Under the pieces are notes generated by a model. It was given only the letters and a program-made list of their open reading frames with translations. It made no database searches and had not been told where the DNA came from. From assembly GCA_965248775.1 (NCBI GenBank), contig OZ252150.1:6076001-6140000 (forward strand): 64,000 nucleotides of DNA, read 5' to 3'. Positions within the stretch are counted from its first letter, which is position 1; the number at the start of each line of letters is the position of its first letter. Of the stretch, positions 18,256 to 27,205 are shown piece after piece. A program made the position numbers and the translations under genes. The DNA is from JBHHUI01 sp965248775. Lineage in GTDB: Bacteria > Chloroflexota > Anaerolineae > Anaerolineales > JBHHUI01.

Positions 18256-19074
18256 GGTAGTGGTTACATGTTGACTGATGAGTCTGGAAAAAGTAAGTTG
18301 TTGGCCTGCCAAACAGAGGAGCGCCAAAATGATCCAGAGTGTCATCACGCATGAGTGTTCAAAGTGCAGGAGCCTCAACATTGTCAAGAATGGTACAGAC
18401 TATAAAGGCGGTCAGAAGTTTCATTGTCTCGATTGCGCCGCTTATGGAATGTTGGAACCGCAAAGCCGTTCTTATCCTGAGTTCATCAGAGAATTTGTCC
18501 TACGCACCTATCGAGAGCGAGCCAGTATGCGCGGCATTGAGCGCATCTTTGGCATCGCGCGGCAGACATTAGCACGCTGGATTCTGGAGAAGGCCGGCGC
18601 TATGCCGAACCTGGCTGACACTTTAGAAACCGTAAAAACGGATGATGTGCTGGAATTGGATGAATTATGGTCATTTGTACGCACAAAAAACGATAAACGT
18701 TGGATATGGGTCGCGCTGTGTCGGCGCACGCGCCAAGTGGTGGCCTATTTTATTGGCGACCGCAGTGAAAAAAGTTGTCGCGCGTTATGGAAATCCATCC
18801 CAGCATCCTACAAAGCGTGTTGCTCCTTCAGCGACTTCTGGCACGCTTACCAGAAGGTTTTACCAAACGACACTCACCAAAGTGTCGGCAAAGAAAGCGG
18901 CCAGACATCTCACGTGGAACGCTGGAACAACACCTTGCGCCAGAGACTGGCTCGCTTCGTGCGCAAAACTCTTTCTTTCTCCAAGTCCGACGTTTACCAT
19001 GAAGCTGTACTCAAGTTGTATCTCCATTACTACAATACAGCGTGGTCCCCATCAGTTACCATGTAACCACTACC
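18256..19074 (+). mobile_element. IS1-family insertion sequence
   Basis: The element is bounded by the inverted repeat GGTAGTGGTTACATG (18256-18270) and its reverse complement ending at 19074. It is flanked by the 8-bp direct repeat CTATTCTC at 18248-18255 and 19075-19082. Length is 819 bp, close to IS1 (768 bp), with a single fused transposase gene. Confidence 0.92.
18329..19066 (+). CDS. IS1-family transposase (InsA-InsB type in one frame)
   Basis: 245 residues. An N-terminal zinc ribbon (HECSKCRSLNIVKNG, FHCLDCAA) and helix-turn-helix (MRGIERIFGIARQTLARWI) are followed by the IS1 DDE domain (VLELDELWSFV, SDFWHAYQKVLP, SHVERWNNTLRQRLARFVRK). In classical IS1 the two parts are joined by a programmed frameshift; here they are in one frame. 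The ATG at 18329 has GAGGAG 7 bases upstream. The gene appears intact. Confidence 0.92.
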   Translation: MIQSVITHECSKCRSLNIVKNGTDYKGGQKFHCLDCAAYGMLEPQSRSYPEFIREFVLRTYRERASMRGIERIFGIARQTLARWILEKAGAMPNLADTLETVKTDDVLELDELWSFVRTKNDKRWIWVALCRRTRQVVAYFIGDRSEKSCRALWKSIPASYKACCSFSDFWHAYQKVLPNDTHQSVGKESGQTSHVERWNNTLRQRLARFVRKTLSFSKSDVYHEAVLKLYLHYYNTAWSPSVTM

Positions 19075-19278
19075 CTATTCTCTACCATGAGCTGTCCAAG
19101 GCTGACGCGAAAAACATTATTGAAATCGCATCGCCGCATTTACAAGAATTAGTCAACTATGCAACAAATGCACTCGTAAGATGCGAAACATCGGCTTCCG
19201 ACAACGAGTTCGAGAATTTCGCCATAGCCAGGCAAGTGGTTGCTCGCCGCCCAAAGCTACTATCCAGGGAGTATCACG

Positions 19279-19450
19279 ATGTCATACGAAGCGAAACTCA
19301 GCGAATTGGGCTTTACGATCGAACTTGATTCCGGAAAACTGATTCAAGCAGTCCGAACCGGTAATCTCGTATTTACGTCAGATCAAGTCCCCATTTGGGA
19401 GGACGAAATCATAACGGGCAAGGTGGGCGCTGACCTCACTGTCGAACAAG
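19279..19450 (+). pseudogene. RidA N-terminal fragment (duplicate of 7786-8244)
   Basis: MSYEAKLSELGFTIELDSGK, then LIQAVRTGNLVFTSDQVPIW, is nearly identical to the RidA at 7786-8244, and about 60 bp of its leader (CCATAGCCAG, CTACTATCCAGGGAG) is shared too. The upstream ATG of the complete copy has become ATC. Homology ends near 19450, where DNA like the downstream flank of the PhyH gene at 24992 begins. About 57 of 152 codons remain. Confidence 0.85.
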
Positions 19451-19498
19451 CAGGTGCATCTTGGCCGCTGTGCACGTATGCTCCCAAGAAGCGTTTGG

Positions 19499-20524
19499 TC
19501 AATTGGCCTCTAGCGGCTCCAGGACTTCCTTCGCTGCTGTACGTTTAGCCGGATCGGAGCTGGAGTACGCAATGTTCAGTAGAGCAGCTTTTGCTATCTT
19601 GTTACCCTTACGATCCTCTGCTAGCGCCTCTGCGTCGCGCTTGTCGTTGTAGCTAGTATAAAAGGGAACGACTTCTAAGTCGTACCTCTCCCAGTAATAT
19701 TTCAAGTCGGTTGATTTCCAGCCAGCATCAACTTCTTCCCAACTGAGCATACCGTGCGGTTGCAGAGGAACGGGCGACACTGGCTGGCTGACCCCGGAGT
19801 AGCGCATGTCAGATGACAGGCGAATCTTGTCCGTCAAGTTGAGCTGCGCCATGTGCATGTTCAGACTATGAAAAATCAGGATATCGCCGATCCGGAAATG
19901 AGTCGTGACCCACTCGCTCTTGAGTGTATTAATGTCGATTCCCCAACCGCGAGCCCGTTGGCGAGTTTGAGTTCAAGCAGGCCGTTATTATGCGAGCCGG
20001 TCGAAAACAGCAGCCCGCCCATCTCAGGCGGACAATCCCCAATAGGAATCCAGCAGGCATATGTGTCAAATGAGCCCTGAATCGGAGACCAATCCTGATG
20101 TGCCAACGAACTGGCATACCCTTGGTTCGTCGCTTTGGGAAACATGATGCGGCCGATTTTAATGGGATACACCAGCACTTCTTCGCCAATCAGCCTTTCC
20201 ATTATTTGGACGATCGTCGGTGAATCGGCAGCCTATGGAACACTTCAAGCCACTGAACGTTGTTGTAGACCTTCATAAAGTCGGACTCAGGATGAGCACA
20301 TGCCCGGGACGTATCGGCCACGCCTTCCTCCAGATCGGAATCGGCATGTAGCCAACCGCCGTCGTGGAGGACTTACAATATCTGTACACGCAGGCCCCAA
20401 ACACTTTTTAGATCCAATAAGCCCCTGAAGAAAAGATAACCATCCGCATCTATGCAAAGGCGAAGCGCAACGGTATCTTCTACAATCTCATTCGACACCT
20501 GAAATTCTGGGGCTTTTGGGATCA
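19499..20524 (-). pseudogene. PhyH-family dioxygenase, decayed copy of 24992-26020
   Basis: The minus strand carries recognisable blocks in shifting frames: YASSLAHQDWSPIQGSFDTY (HxD iron ligands), GDCPPEMGGLLFSTGS, HMAQLNLTDKIRLSSDMRY (distal His and 2-oxoglutarate Arg), and the C-terminus NIAYSSSDPAKRTAAKEVL. Several frameshifts and stops separate them, and the start ATG is changed to CTG. DNA similarity to 24946-26045 extends about 50 bp past the stop codon, so an entire locus was duplicated and then decayed. Confidence 0.85.
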
Positions 20525-20700
20525 GGACACGTCTCCTGAATTTTCGTTTTCATACTGCAACACCTTCGCCAATTAGGGCGAAGATGTTGATTATATATCA
20601 TATATTCTCCCGAGTAAAACAAGAGAAACACAAAACACAAGTTGATTGGAGCTGAAAGCTGACGACTGGAAATGCGCATCGTCTGGAGCATATCTTGCAC

Positions 20701-20791
20701 ATGAATCGCCGGTCCCCGACTGCCCAGACCCAGCGGCTGGATACCGACCCAGGACCTGCGGTACTGGGCTGGACTGTGCGGGACTGGGTCG
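20701..20791. repeat. Palindromic ACCCAGT/ACTGGGT repeat (locus C)
   Basis: It contains ATACCGACCCAGGACC, CGGTACTGGGCTGGACTGTG and GGGACTGGGTCG, the same order as in locus A (ATACCGACCCAG, GGTACTGGGC, ACTGTGC, ACTGGGTCG) with a few changes and a short deletion. Its orientation is that of A and opposite to B. It abuts the truncated N-terminal piece of the 2-hydroxyacid dehydrogenase. Confidence 0.8.
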
Positions 20792-20792
20792 C

Positions 20793-21044
20793 TCAGGAAC
20801 TCTGTAAAACTTTCTCGATGACCGTCGCTGGCTCGATCACTTGCTCGGTGGCCGGAAATATGCGGACAAGGATCGCGTCGGCGCGCGCCAGTACCTGCTG
20901 CAGGTTCGCTCGATCGGGCGCAACGGTGAGGATGTTTATCCGACCTTGCAGCTGGGCCGAAATATACCGCTTGGCGGGTTCCGTTAGAACGATACTCTTC
21001 AAACCGTCCTCGGTCTCAGCGAGTAACGCGGACCACGAAGCCAT
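20793..21044 (-). pseudogene. D-2-hydroxyacid dehydrogenase, N-terminal part
   Basis: The minus strand reads MASWSALLAETEDGLKSIVL, then TEPAKRYISAQLQG, DRANLQQVLARADAILVRIF and PATEQVIEPATVIEKVLQSS. This is the beginning of the substrate-binding domain of D-isomer-specific 2-hydroxyacid dehydrogenases (ADAILVR...T.EVIE.A). It stops where the GxGxDN segment should follow, exactly at repeat C. The catalytic part of a gene of the same family lies at 15889-16560 on the same strand. Confidence 0.7.
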
Positions 21045-21062
21045 TGCTGCTAAACGTCTTGC

Positions 21063-21688
21063 CTAAGTCGGCGTATAGCCGGACGGCTCGGGTACAATGA
21101 TAGTCGGGTAGCCTGGCTTGATAGCAGGCGGCGGCAACGTAATCGTGTGATGCCGGGGAAAAATTACCGGGTCTCCCGGCCGACTGTCGAGAAATTCATC
21201 GACCGTACTGAATCCAAAATTCAAGGGCGGCAAATAGTAGTGCATGGGCACGATCCACTTGGGATGCAAAAAATCGATCATTGCGTTCAACTTAGCGTGG
21301 GAGGGCGTGTTCTTCGCGCCAGCGATGACGAGGAATATGTCACAGTGGTCCACGAAGGGTGCCAGCTGCTCGGGAGTCAATTCATAACCGAGATCACCCA
21401 TGTGCAAGATCCAAATGTCGTCCGCGTTGAGCGTATACAATGCGTTATCGTGCTCCCGCGAGCCACATCGAGTGCGTTGATCACGCGCGGATTACCCGCA
21501 GCAAGCTTGACGTTGTCATGCGACGCGTCGGTGAGCGAGCTAACAATCACCGTGTCGGCTTGCAACCGCGTGCCATCGTCGTCGAGATTCACAGCTGTAG
21601 GCGTGTACGGGTCCATAAGTATGGTCGCCCGCCCGTCTTGCCAGAGGCGAAAGCATGCATGTCCCACGAATTCGAGTTGTACAAACAT
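21063..21688 (-). pseudogene. UlaG-like metallo-beta-lactamase-fold hydrolase, one frameshift
   Basis: The N-terminal frame reads MFVQLEFVGHACFRLWQDGR; the second frame continues with LYTLNADDIWILHMGDLGYE and FLHPKWIVPMHYY, both typical of UlaG-like MBL proteins. The frames would join near 21460 (CGGGAGCACGATAACGC) if a CG dinucleotide were removed from CGCGGG. The lesion is therefore a 2-bp duplication or a sequence error. The gene is next to the 2-hydroxyacid dehydrogenase fragment and may have shared its operon. Confidence 0.75.
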
Positions 21689-21814
21689 CGTTTGTTGTCC
21701 GCTTGAAAGTGCCGCTGCTCAAACTCGAATCGCATGAAGAAATCGGTGTTGACACTGAGCTACATATAGGCTGCCTTTCGGTGTCCGCCGATGACTCAAG
21801 CTAATTCATTGACC

Positions 21815-22762
21815 TCAAGCAGGATCGCGCTGTGCCTCCCACCAGACCTCGAAATCGCTGTTTCGCCATCCGCGTGGAGAGTAGCCCAATACACGCTTGG
21901 CGCGTTCAATCGAGACGAGGGATACATTGCTGGGCAACGGCGCGCGCAGCGGGACGTCAGGATAATATTGCGACACGAGTTCAGCAGTCTTAACGGATGT
22001 GCAGGTTTCATCACCGATGATGTAGAACACATCGTGCACAATCTGGTCGTTTTCTAAGGCAAGGCGGCACGCTTGCGCCGTGTCTCGTGCGTCCAGCAAG
22101 TCCCATAGGACCAGTTTGCCTGGAGGCGATCCTGCCTTGGGGTCGTCTCTCCGCAACTTGTATGAATTCCACAAATCTTCGACGGAACCGAACACCATCG
22201 GCCCGCTCTTTGAGCGCACGACCGTTTCCGCACCCTCACGATCGACATACCAGTTACTACCGATCCGCAGGCAAATGGTTTGGATTCCGCGGGCGGCGGA
22301 GTACTTCTTGCAGATGGACTCGCCCAACAATTTGCTCAAGCCGTATCCATCTTGCGGCTCACATGGATGTTCCTCGTCAATGGGGAAATACTGCAGCGCG
22401 ATCTTTGTTTTGGCAAAAGCTGTTCCCAACGTTGCGATTGAAGAAGCAAACACTATTTTACCCATGTCTGCTGCAACGGCCGCTTCGAGAACATGAACAG
22501 TGCCCATTAGATTGATTTCCATCAGGCGCTCAGGCGTTGCCAATCCGGGCGCAAGAATGGCCACCAAGTGCAGAACTGCGTCATGCCCTACACAGGCCTT
22601 CTTGAGTTGCTCCAGATCTGTAATATCTCCCTTTATATGTCGAACACCTTCATCCAATGGTGCTCTACGACTATAGCTCGACACGCTGTGTCCAGCGCGC
22701 ATGAGTTCCCGGAGCGCGTAGCCCCCGATCCTGCCACTGCCTCCCGTTACAAGTATGTTCAT
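21815..22762 (-). CDS. NAD-dependent epimerase/dehydratase (extended SDR)
   Basis: 315 residues. TGGSGRIGGYAL gives the GxxGxxG cofactor motif, KGDIT the conserved Asp, SSIATLG the catalytic Ser region, and YGLSK the Tyr-x3-Lys pair. Related proteins act on nucleotide sugars or uronic acids (uronate dehydrogenase is one candidate). The start at MNILVTG is preferred over an ATG five codons upstream because AAAGGAG lies 6 bases before it. The frame is intact among decayed neighbours. Confidence 0.87.
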   Translation of the reverse strand: MNILVTGGSGRIGGYALRELMRAGHSVSSYSRRAPLDEGVRHIKGDITDLEQLKKACVGHDAVLHLVAILAPGLATPERLMEINLMGTVHVLEAAVAADMGKIVFASSIATLGTAFAKTKIALQYFPIDEEHPCEPQDGYGLSKLLGESICKKYSAARGIQTICLRIGSNWYVDREGAETVVRSKSGPMVFGSVEDLWNSYKLRRDDPKAGSPPGKLVLWDLLDARDTAQACRLALENDQIVHDVFYIIGDETCTSVKTAELVSQYYPDVPLRAPLPSNVSLVSIERAKRVLGYSPRGWRNSDFEVWWEAQRDPA

Positions 22763-22920
22763 CCCGTCTCCTTTCATGCCAATTGTATGTGGAGCTGCAA
22801 AGCTATTTTAAACCAAACCAAGCACGAGCAATATTCGCGAAGCGTGTCAGCCAGAAAACTTCGTTTTATCGTGATATCCACTCCAACGAATAATATTCGG
22901 ACTCTCAGTTTGATGAGTGA

Positions 22921-23097
22921 CTGGCCTGTTTCGGGTTTCAGAGCGGTATTGCCGTCGCCATGCCGGCGTTAGACGCCGCCGATAGAACACGCTCGATTTT
23001 CGGGGCCAACTGGTTCTCCCGCAAATTCCGTGAAAAGATCATGGAGCATCCCATGATTCGCGGCAATTCGTCTGAATTTGAAGCATTGAACGTCTAG
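22921..23097 (+). other. Unrecognised C-terminal coding remnant
   Basis: The plus strand has a coding-like frame ACFGFQSGIAVAMPALDAAD, then RTRSIFGANWFSRKF, ending at TAG 23095-23097. It lacks a start, is preceded by a TGA and is about 57 residues long. It may be the tail of a lost gene. The surrounding 22778-23131 holds no other feature. Confidence 0.25.
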
Positions 23098-23131
23098 AAT
23101 GAAGCGATTTGCGTCAGTTTTCGGCGTTGGT

Positions 23132-23670
23132 TTACCACTCTCCGATCGTAATCACGCAAAGTGCGGGAGAACCGGCCAACTGCACCTGTGCCTCCACGCC
23201 ATAGATCCGCAGACTAACAGATCAGTCCAGCGGACCTATCGTCGTCGTGTCGATACCTTCGACAGCGATGATCGCATCAAGCACTGCACATCCAGCATCG
23301 CTCTCGAACAAAACTATCAAGTGCGTCGCATCGTTGGCACTGCGCAGCCTCTGCTGCGGATCAGCGCCGAGACTAAATCCTGTACTGACGCTGGTGGTTG
23401 AGACGCCGCACTGGCCAAGCGGCGGGAAGTTCCCTTATTGGACGAATTGGGCAGTCTGGGCTGCGTCCCGTACTGGAGGCAGCGAAATGATCTGTGCACC
23501 TCCGTCCAACAGGCGTTGCACATGGGTATGAGACAATTCAAGGACCCGCGCAGGCGGCACTATGCCAAGATGAGTAATGATCATGCAAAGCCGTAATACT
23601 TCCGCTGTGGACTGCGGACTATGCTCCAGATCAAGCAAAATGCACTCATTGCAATAATGTGGGAGCGCAT
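23132..23670 (-). pseudogene. HpcH/HpaI-family aldolase, decayed
   Basis: Reading the minus strand gives CILLDLEHSPQS, VLELSHTHVQRLLDGGAQ, then TAA (23435-23437), NFPPLGQCGVSTTSV, GFSLGADPQQRLRSAND, DAIIAVEGIDTTTIGPLD, then TGA (23222-23224) and SVSLRIYG, all in one frame. This is the HpcH/HpaI class II aldolase pattern (DLEH, GAQGI.LP, EGIDV.FIGP.DLS). The N-terminus is lost. Intact family members cleave 2-keto-3-deoxy-sugar acids to pyruvate plus an aldehyde, which fits the surrounding sugar-acid genes. Confidence 0.8.
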
Positions 23671-23807
23671 GGTAAGGTTATGCATCATAACGCATGTTCG
23701 TGCGCTGTGCAGAATCTAAAAAATCGACCCCGCGAGTGCAATTTTTATCCTGTCTGGAAAGCACATCAAATTTTCTATTCAACTAACGATTTGGGAGAGT
23801 CTGTCTC

Positions 23808-24754
23808 ATGAAAATTGGACTGTTCACCGATAGCCTGCATGACCTTTCGTTCACCAATGCGCTCGACTGGTGCGTCTCCAACGGGATTGAGACGGTCGAG
23901 ATCGGTACCGGCAATTTCTCGCCTGCGCCGCACTGCGACTTGGTGGCGCTACTCAACGACGAAAATGCGCGCGCAGAGTTCAAAGCAGCCATCGAGAGTC
24001 GCGGACTGACGTTGAGTGCGATCAACTGTAACGGAAACCAGCTAGACCCTCATCCCGAGCGTCGAAAAACCCATGAGGATACTTTTTTCAAAACTATCGA
24101 GGCGGCCAGCAATCTTGGGTTAGACACCGTCGTAGCAATGAGCGGTTGTCCCGGCGACCGGGACGGCGGCACTACGCCGAACTGGGTAATACATCCGAGC
24201 AGCCGGCCTTTGCCGATCTCCTGGCATGGCAATGGGACGAAGTCGTCACGCCCTTCTGGCAGCGGGCTGGCAAGTTTGCTGCCGACCACGGCGTCCGGGT
24301 CGCAATTGAAATGCACCCTGGGACGGTCGTTTACAACACGCCGACACTCCTGCGGCTGCGGGAGATTGGCGGGCCAAATATTGGCGCTAACCTGGACCCG
24401 AGCCACTTGTTCTATCAGGGCATGGATCCACTTATCGTCATCCGAACACTCGGCGAAGGATTCGTATTCCACGTCCACGCCAAGGATGCTCTTCTTGATC
24501 CGCAAGAGATGGCGCTCGCAGGGGGCCTGGATCCACGACCGATGATCGGGAATCCCGGTGTGCGTTCCTGGGATTACCGCACGCTCGGCTTTGGGCACGG
24601 TGAATTTTGGTGGCGCAATTTTCTCAGTGTCCTGCGCTTGGTAGGCTACGACGGAACATTAAGTATTGAACACGAAGACGAGTTAATGGGTGCCCGCGAG
24701 GGGATTATCAAGAGCATAGAGTTTCTGCGACCGATTATCTTGCGGACCACATAA
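23808..24754 (+). pseudogene. Sugar phosphate isomerase/epimerase, single frameshift
   Basis: The first frame (MKIGLFTDSLHDLSFTNALD ... VAMSGCPGDRDGGTTPNWV) stops being family-like near 24187. The correct continuation, SEQPAFADLLAWQWDEVVTP, then VAIEMHPGTVVYN, NIGANLDPSHLFYQGMD, FVFHVHAKDALLD and LSIEHEDEL, is in another frame to 24754. One base change in length at CTGGGTAATACATC would restore a protein of about 315 residues. The metal-ligand pattern Glu/Asp/His/Glu is complete. It may be a recent mutation or a sequence error. Confidence 0.82.
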
Positions 24755-24799
24755 GAAGCGTGATTTTGCCGGCTGTGCCCAGCGCTCGCCCGATTAAGT

Positions 24800-24905
24800 G
24801 AACTAAAGTTCCTGTTCAGCCTTTCACCCGCAGCCCTCGATATGCGTGGTTTGCAGATCCGAAAAGGTGGTAATACTCTTCCGCGCGACTCGGGTTTCTA
24901 TCTGA
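24800..24905 (-). other. Conserved C-terminal peptide remnant (copy 2)
   Basis: The minus strand reads DRNPSRAEEYYHLFGSANHA, then YRGLRVKG and TGA, related to the peptide at 13765-13868. Nothing else is seen between the isomerase gene and the PhyH gene, apart from the 3' flank that was also duplicated at 19451-19498. Confidence 0.35.
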
Positions 24906-24991
24906 ACAGATACAAACTGGATTCCCGTGGTTGGCATGTCAAGCACGTGCATCTTGGCCGCTGCGCACGCATGCTCTCAAGAAGCCTACGG

Positions 24992-26020
24992 TCAATTGGC
25001 TTCCAACTGCTGCAGGACTTCCTTCGCTGCGCTGCGCTTGGCCGGATCGGAGCTGGAGTAGGCGATGTTTAATAGAGCGGCTTTTGCTATCTTGTTGCCC
25101 TTGCGACCCTCCGCCAGCGCCTCTGCATCGCGCTTTTCGTTGAAGCTGGTGTCAAAGGGAACGATGTCCAGATCGTGTTTCTCCCAGTGAAATTGCAAGT
25201 CGGTTGATTCCCAGCCCGCGTAAATCTCCTCCCAACTGAGCGTGCCGTGCGGTTGCATCGAAACGGACGACACCTGCTGGCTGACCCCGCAATAGCGCAC
25301 GTCGGATGACAGGCGAATCTTATCCGTCAAGTTGGGCTGCGCCATGTGCACGTTCAGGCTATGGAAGATCAAGATATCGCCGGTGTGGAAATGGGTTGTG
25401 ACCCACTCGCCTTCAAGTTCAGCAATGTCAGCACCCCGGCCGCCGGGGCCATTGGCGAGTTTGTGTTCGAGCAGCCCGTTTTTGTTCGAGCCGGTCAGTA
25501 GCAGCAGACCGCCCATCTCAGGTGGACAATCCCCAATGGGAGTCCAGCATGCATAGGTGTCGAATGCGCCTTGTATCGGTGACCAATCCTGATGGGCTAA
25601 TGAGCTGGCATACTCCAGATTCGCTGCAGTGGGAAACATGATGCGGCCGATTTTAAAGGGATGCACCAGCACTTCTTCGTCAATCAGCTTTCCCATTATC
25701 TGGACGATGGTCTGCGAATGCGGCATCCGGTGGAACGCTTCCAACCCGTACACTTTATTATAGACCTGCATATAATCTGGCTCGGGGTGGGCACAGGCGT
25801 GGGCGACATCAGCCACAGCATCTTCCAATTTCGAACCGGCCTTTAGCCAGCCTGCGGCGCGCAGGACGTTCAATATCTGCAGACGCAAGTCCCGGACACT
25901 GTCCGGGTCCAGCAAACCTCGAAAGAAAAGATAGCTGTCCGCATCCATGCGACTGCGCAGCGCAGCGGCATTATTTACAATCTCATTCGACACTTTTAGC
26001 TCAGAGGCTTTGGGGATCAT
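24992..26020 (-). CDS. Phytanoyl-CoA dioxygenase (PhyH) family protein 1
   Basis: 342 residues of the Fe(II)/2-oxoglutarate-dependent PhyH superfamily. The iron ligands are His and Asp in SLAHQDWSPIQG and the distal His in NVHMAQPNLTD; the 2-oxoglutarate-binding Arg is in KIRLSSDVRY. Members hydroxylate small metabolites or lipids; the substrate cannot be inferred. The ATG begins MIPKASELKVSNEIV. A decayed duplicate lies at 19499-20524. An AT-rich, partly palindromic stretch (ATGATATATTTTATATGAT) 35 bp upstream may be an operator. Confidence 0.9.
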   Translation of the reverse strand: MIPKASELKVSNEIVNNAAALRSRMDADSYLFFRGLLDPDSVRDLRLQILNVLRAAGWLKAGSKLEDAVADVAHACAHPEPDYMQVYNKVYGLEAFHRMPHSQTIVQIMGKLIDEEVLVHPFKIGRIMFPTAANLEYASSLAHQDWSPIQGAFDTYACWTPIGDCPPEMGGLLLLTGSNKNGLLEHKLANGPGGRGADIAELEGEWVTTHFHTGDILIFHSLNVHMAQPNLTDKIRLSSDVRYCGVSQQVSSVSMQPHGTLSWEEIYAGWESTDLQFHWEKHDLDIVPFDTSFNEKRDAEALAEGRKGNKIAKAALLNIAYSSSDPAKRSAAKEVLQQLEAN

Positions 26021-26107
26021 GGCATTACTCCTGAATTTTCTTTTTGATGCGAGAGATGATATATTTTATATGATATTATTAATCGCAGTCAAGCCTTTCG
26101 CACGACA

Positions 26108-27076
26108 TCAGGCACATCTGGGGTCGTCTTCGGGCCAACGACTTAGAACGACATCCTGGTTTTGCGCCAGACGGGCGCGCGTTTCAAGCCACAGCAGGTC
26201 CCATTCCGTCGCATCCCGTAGCTCGCTTTCGGGATGGGCGCGGCTTTGGGCGACAAAGCCCGGAAACTCGGTACGTCCCGTAGGCTGACCGATAGGCTGG
26301 TAGCGCAGATCGAAGCTCCAACGGATATCGTCACTCACATTGGGAAGCGAGGCGTGCATCATCCTTTTGTGCATGAACAACACGTCTCCCGGCTGCATGG
26401 GAAGCGCAACTTGATCCGGGCTGCGCATGTGCGCCGGGATCGCTAGGCCGCCTTTTTCGTCCTGGGTATGGCAGTGCAACGCCAATTCACCATGACTAAC
26501 GGGTATCACTTGCATGCAACCGTTCTCTAGCGTAGCCGCGGTCATGGCAATCCAAACCGTAAGCATGTCCGTATTGTCCGCGTCCTCTGCAACCACGCCC
26601 TGGTCCTGGTGCCAGGGCGTACTAATCACCAGACTGTTGCGGAGCGTCTCAGGCACCAGGCGCTCGGGCGGCTTGATGCGCACATGTTGCACTGGATTGG
26701 AGTATATTTCAGGCCCGATGAGACATTCGATTGCAGCCAACAAGCGTGGGCTGCGTATTAGGTTGAAGATAGCCGGCCCATGATGCATCGGCGTGTTCGG
26801 CGCGATGCCGTTCATTGGTAAAGCGATATCGATATGCTGGTAGTATTCGTGGACAGACGTGGCAATGATTTTCGTTAAGCGCTGGCCGAATGGCAGATTG
26901 GAGTAGGTAGAAGATAATATGCCTTCTGCGTGCCAGCGTGCTGCAAGCGAGTCGAGCAGTGCCGCATATTCCTCCTCCACCGGTCGGATGTCGTGTTGCA
27001 GATCGAGGAGTTCACGGGCTACTAAAAAGCCATATTCCGCAAACTGTGTTAAGTCCGCTTGAGTCAAAGTAGCCAT
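26108..27076 (-). CDS. Phytanoyl-CoA dioxygenase (PhyH) family protein 2
   Basis: 322 residues with iron ligands in STPWHQDQGVV (HxD) and MMHASLPN (distal His) and the 2-oxoglutarate Arg region DDIRWSFDLRYQP. It is only distantly related to the other PhyH proteins of the window. It reads towards the PhyH 1 gene 87 bp downstream. It is divergent from the aminotransferase gene at 27206, so the 129 bp between them probably hold both promoters. Confidence 0.9.
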   Translation of the reverse strand: MATLTQADLTQFAEYGFLVARELLDLQHDIRPVEEEYAALLDSLAARWHAEGILSSTYSNLPFGQRLTKIIATSVHEYYQHIDIALPMNGIAPNTPMHHGPAIFNLIRSPRLLAAIECLIGPEIYSNPVQHVRIKPPERLVPETLRNSLVISTPWHQDQGVVAEDADNTDMLTVWIAMTAATLENGCMQVIPVSHGELALHCHTQDEKGGLAIPAHMRSPDQVALPMQPGDVLFMHKRMMHASLPNVSDDIRWSFDLRYQPIGQPTGRTEFPGFVAQSRAHPESELRDATEWDLLWLETRARLAQNQDVVLSRWPEDDPRCA

Positions 27077-27205
27077 AAGTCGCCTTGCCGTTCTGTTTGA
27101 CGCCTCTTATTTATCACATATGCGCTGATTGATTGTACTTGGTTAAAGTGAGTTGTAAATATGGGTTTCTTTGCAGGTCGATAGTAGCACGAAGAGGAGA
27201 TTAAT

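Larger units (their letters stand above)
18193..19256 (+). pseudogene. Unidentified ORF remnant interrupted by IS1
   Basis: When the IS1 element and one 8-bp target repeat (18256-19082) are removed, an open frame joins exactly: NVAETMYWRTITIL | YHELSKADAKNIIEIASP, then HLQELVNYATNALVRCETS and NEFENFAIARQ. The exact closure suggests a real gene was hit. It has no clear start and merges near 19220 into the duplicated leader of the RidA fragment. The family is not recognised. Confidence 0.4.

Noticed and set aside
24180..24195. AACTGGGTAAT near the isomerase frameshift as another palindromic element
   Set aside because: It encodes the normal PNW motif of the protein and has no partner arm; the lesion is a one-base change.
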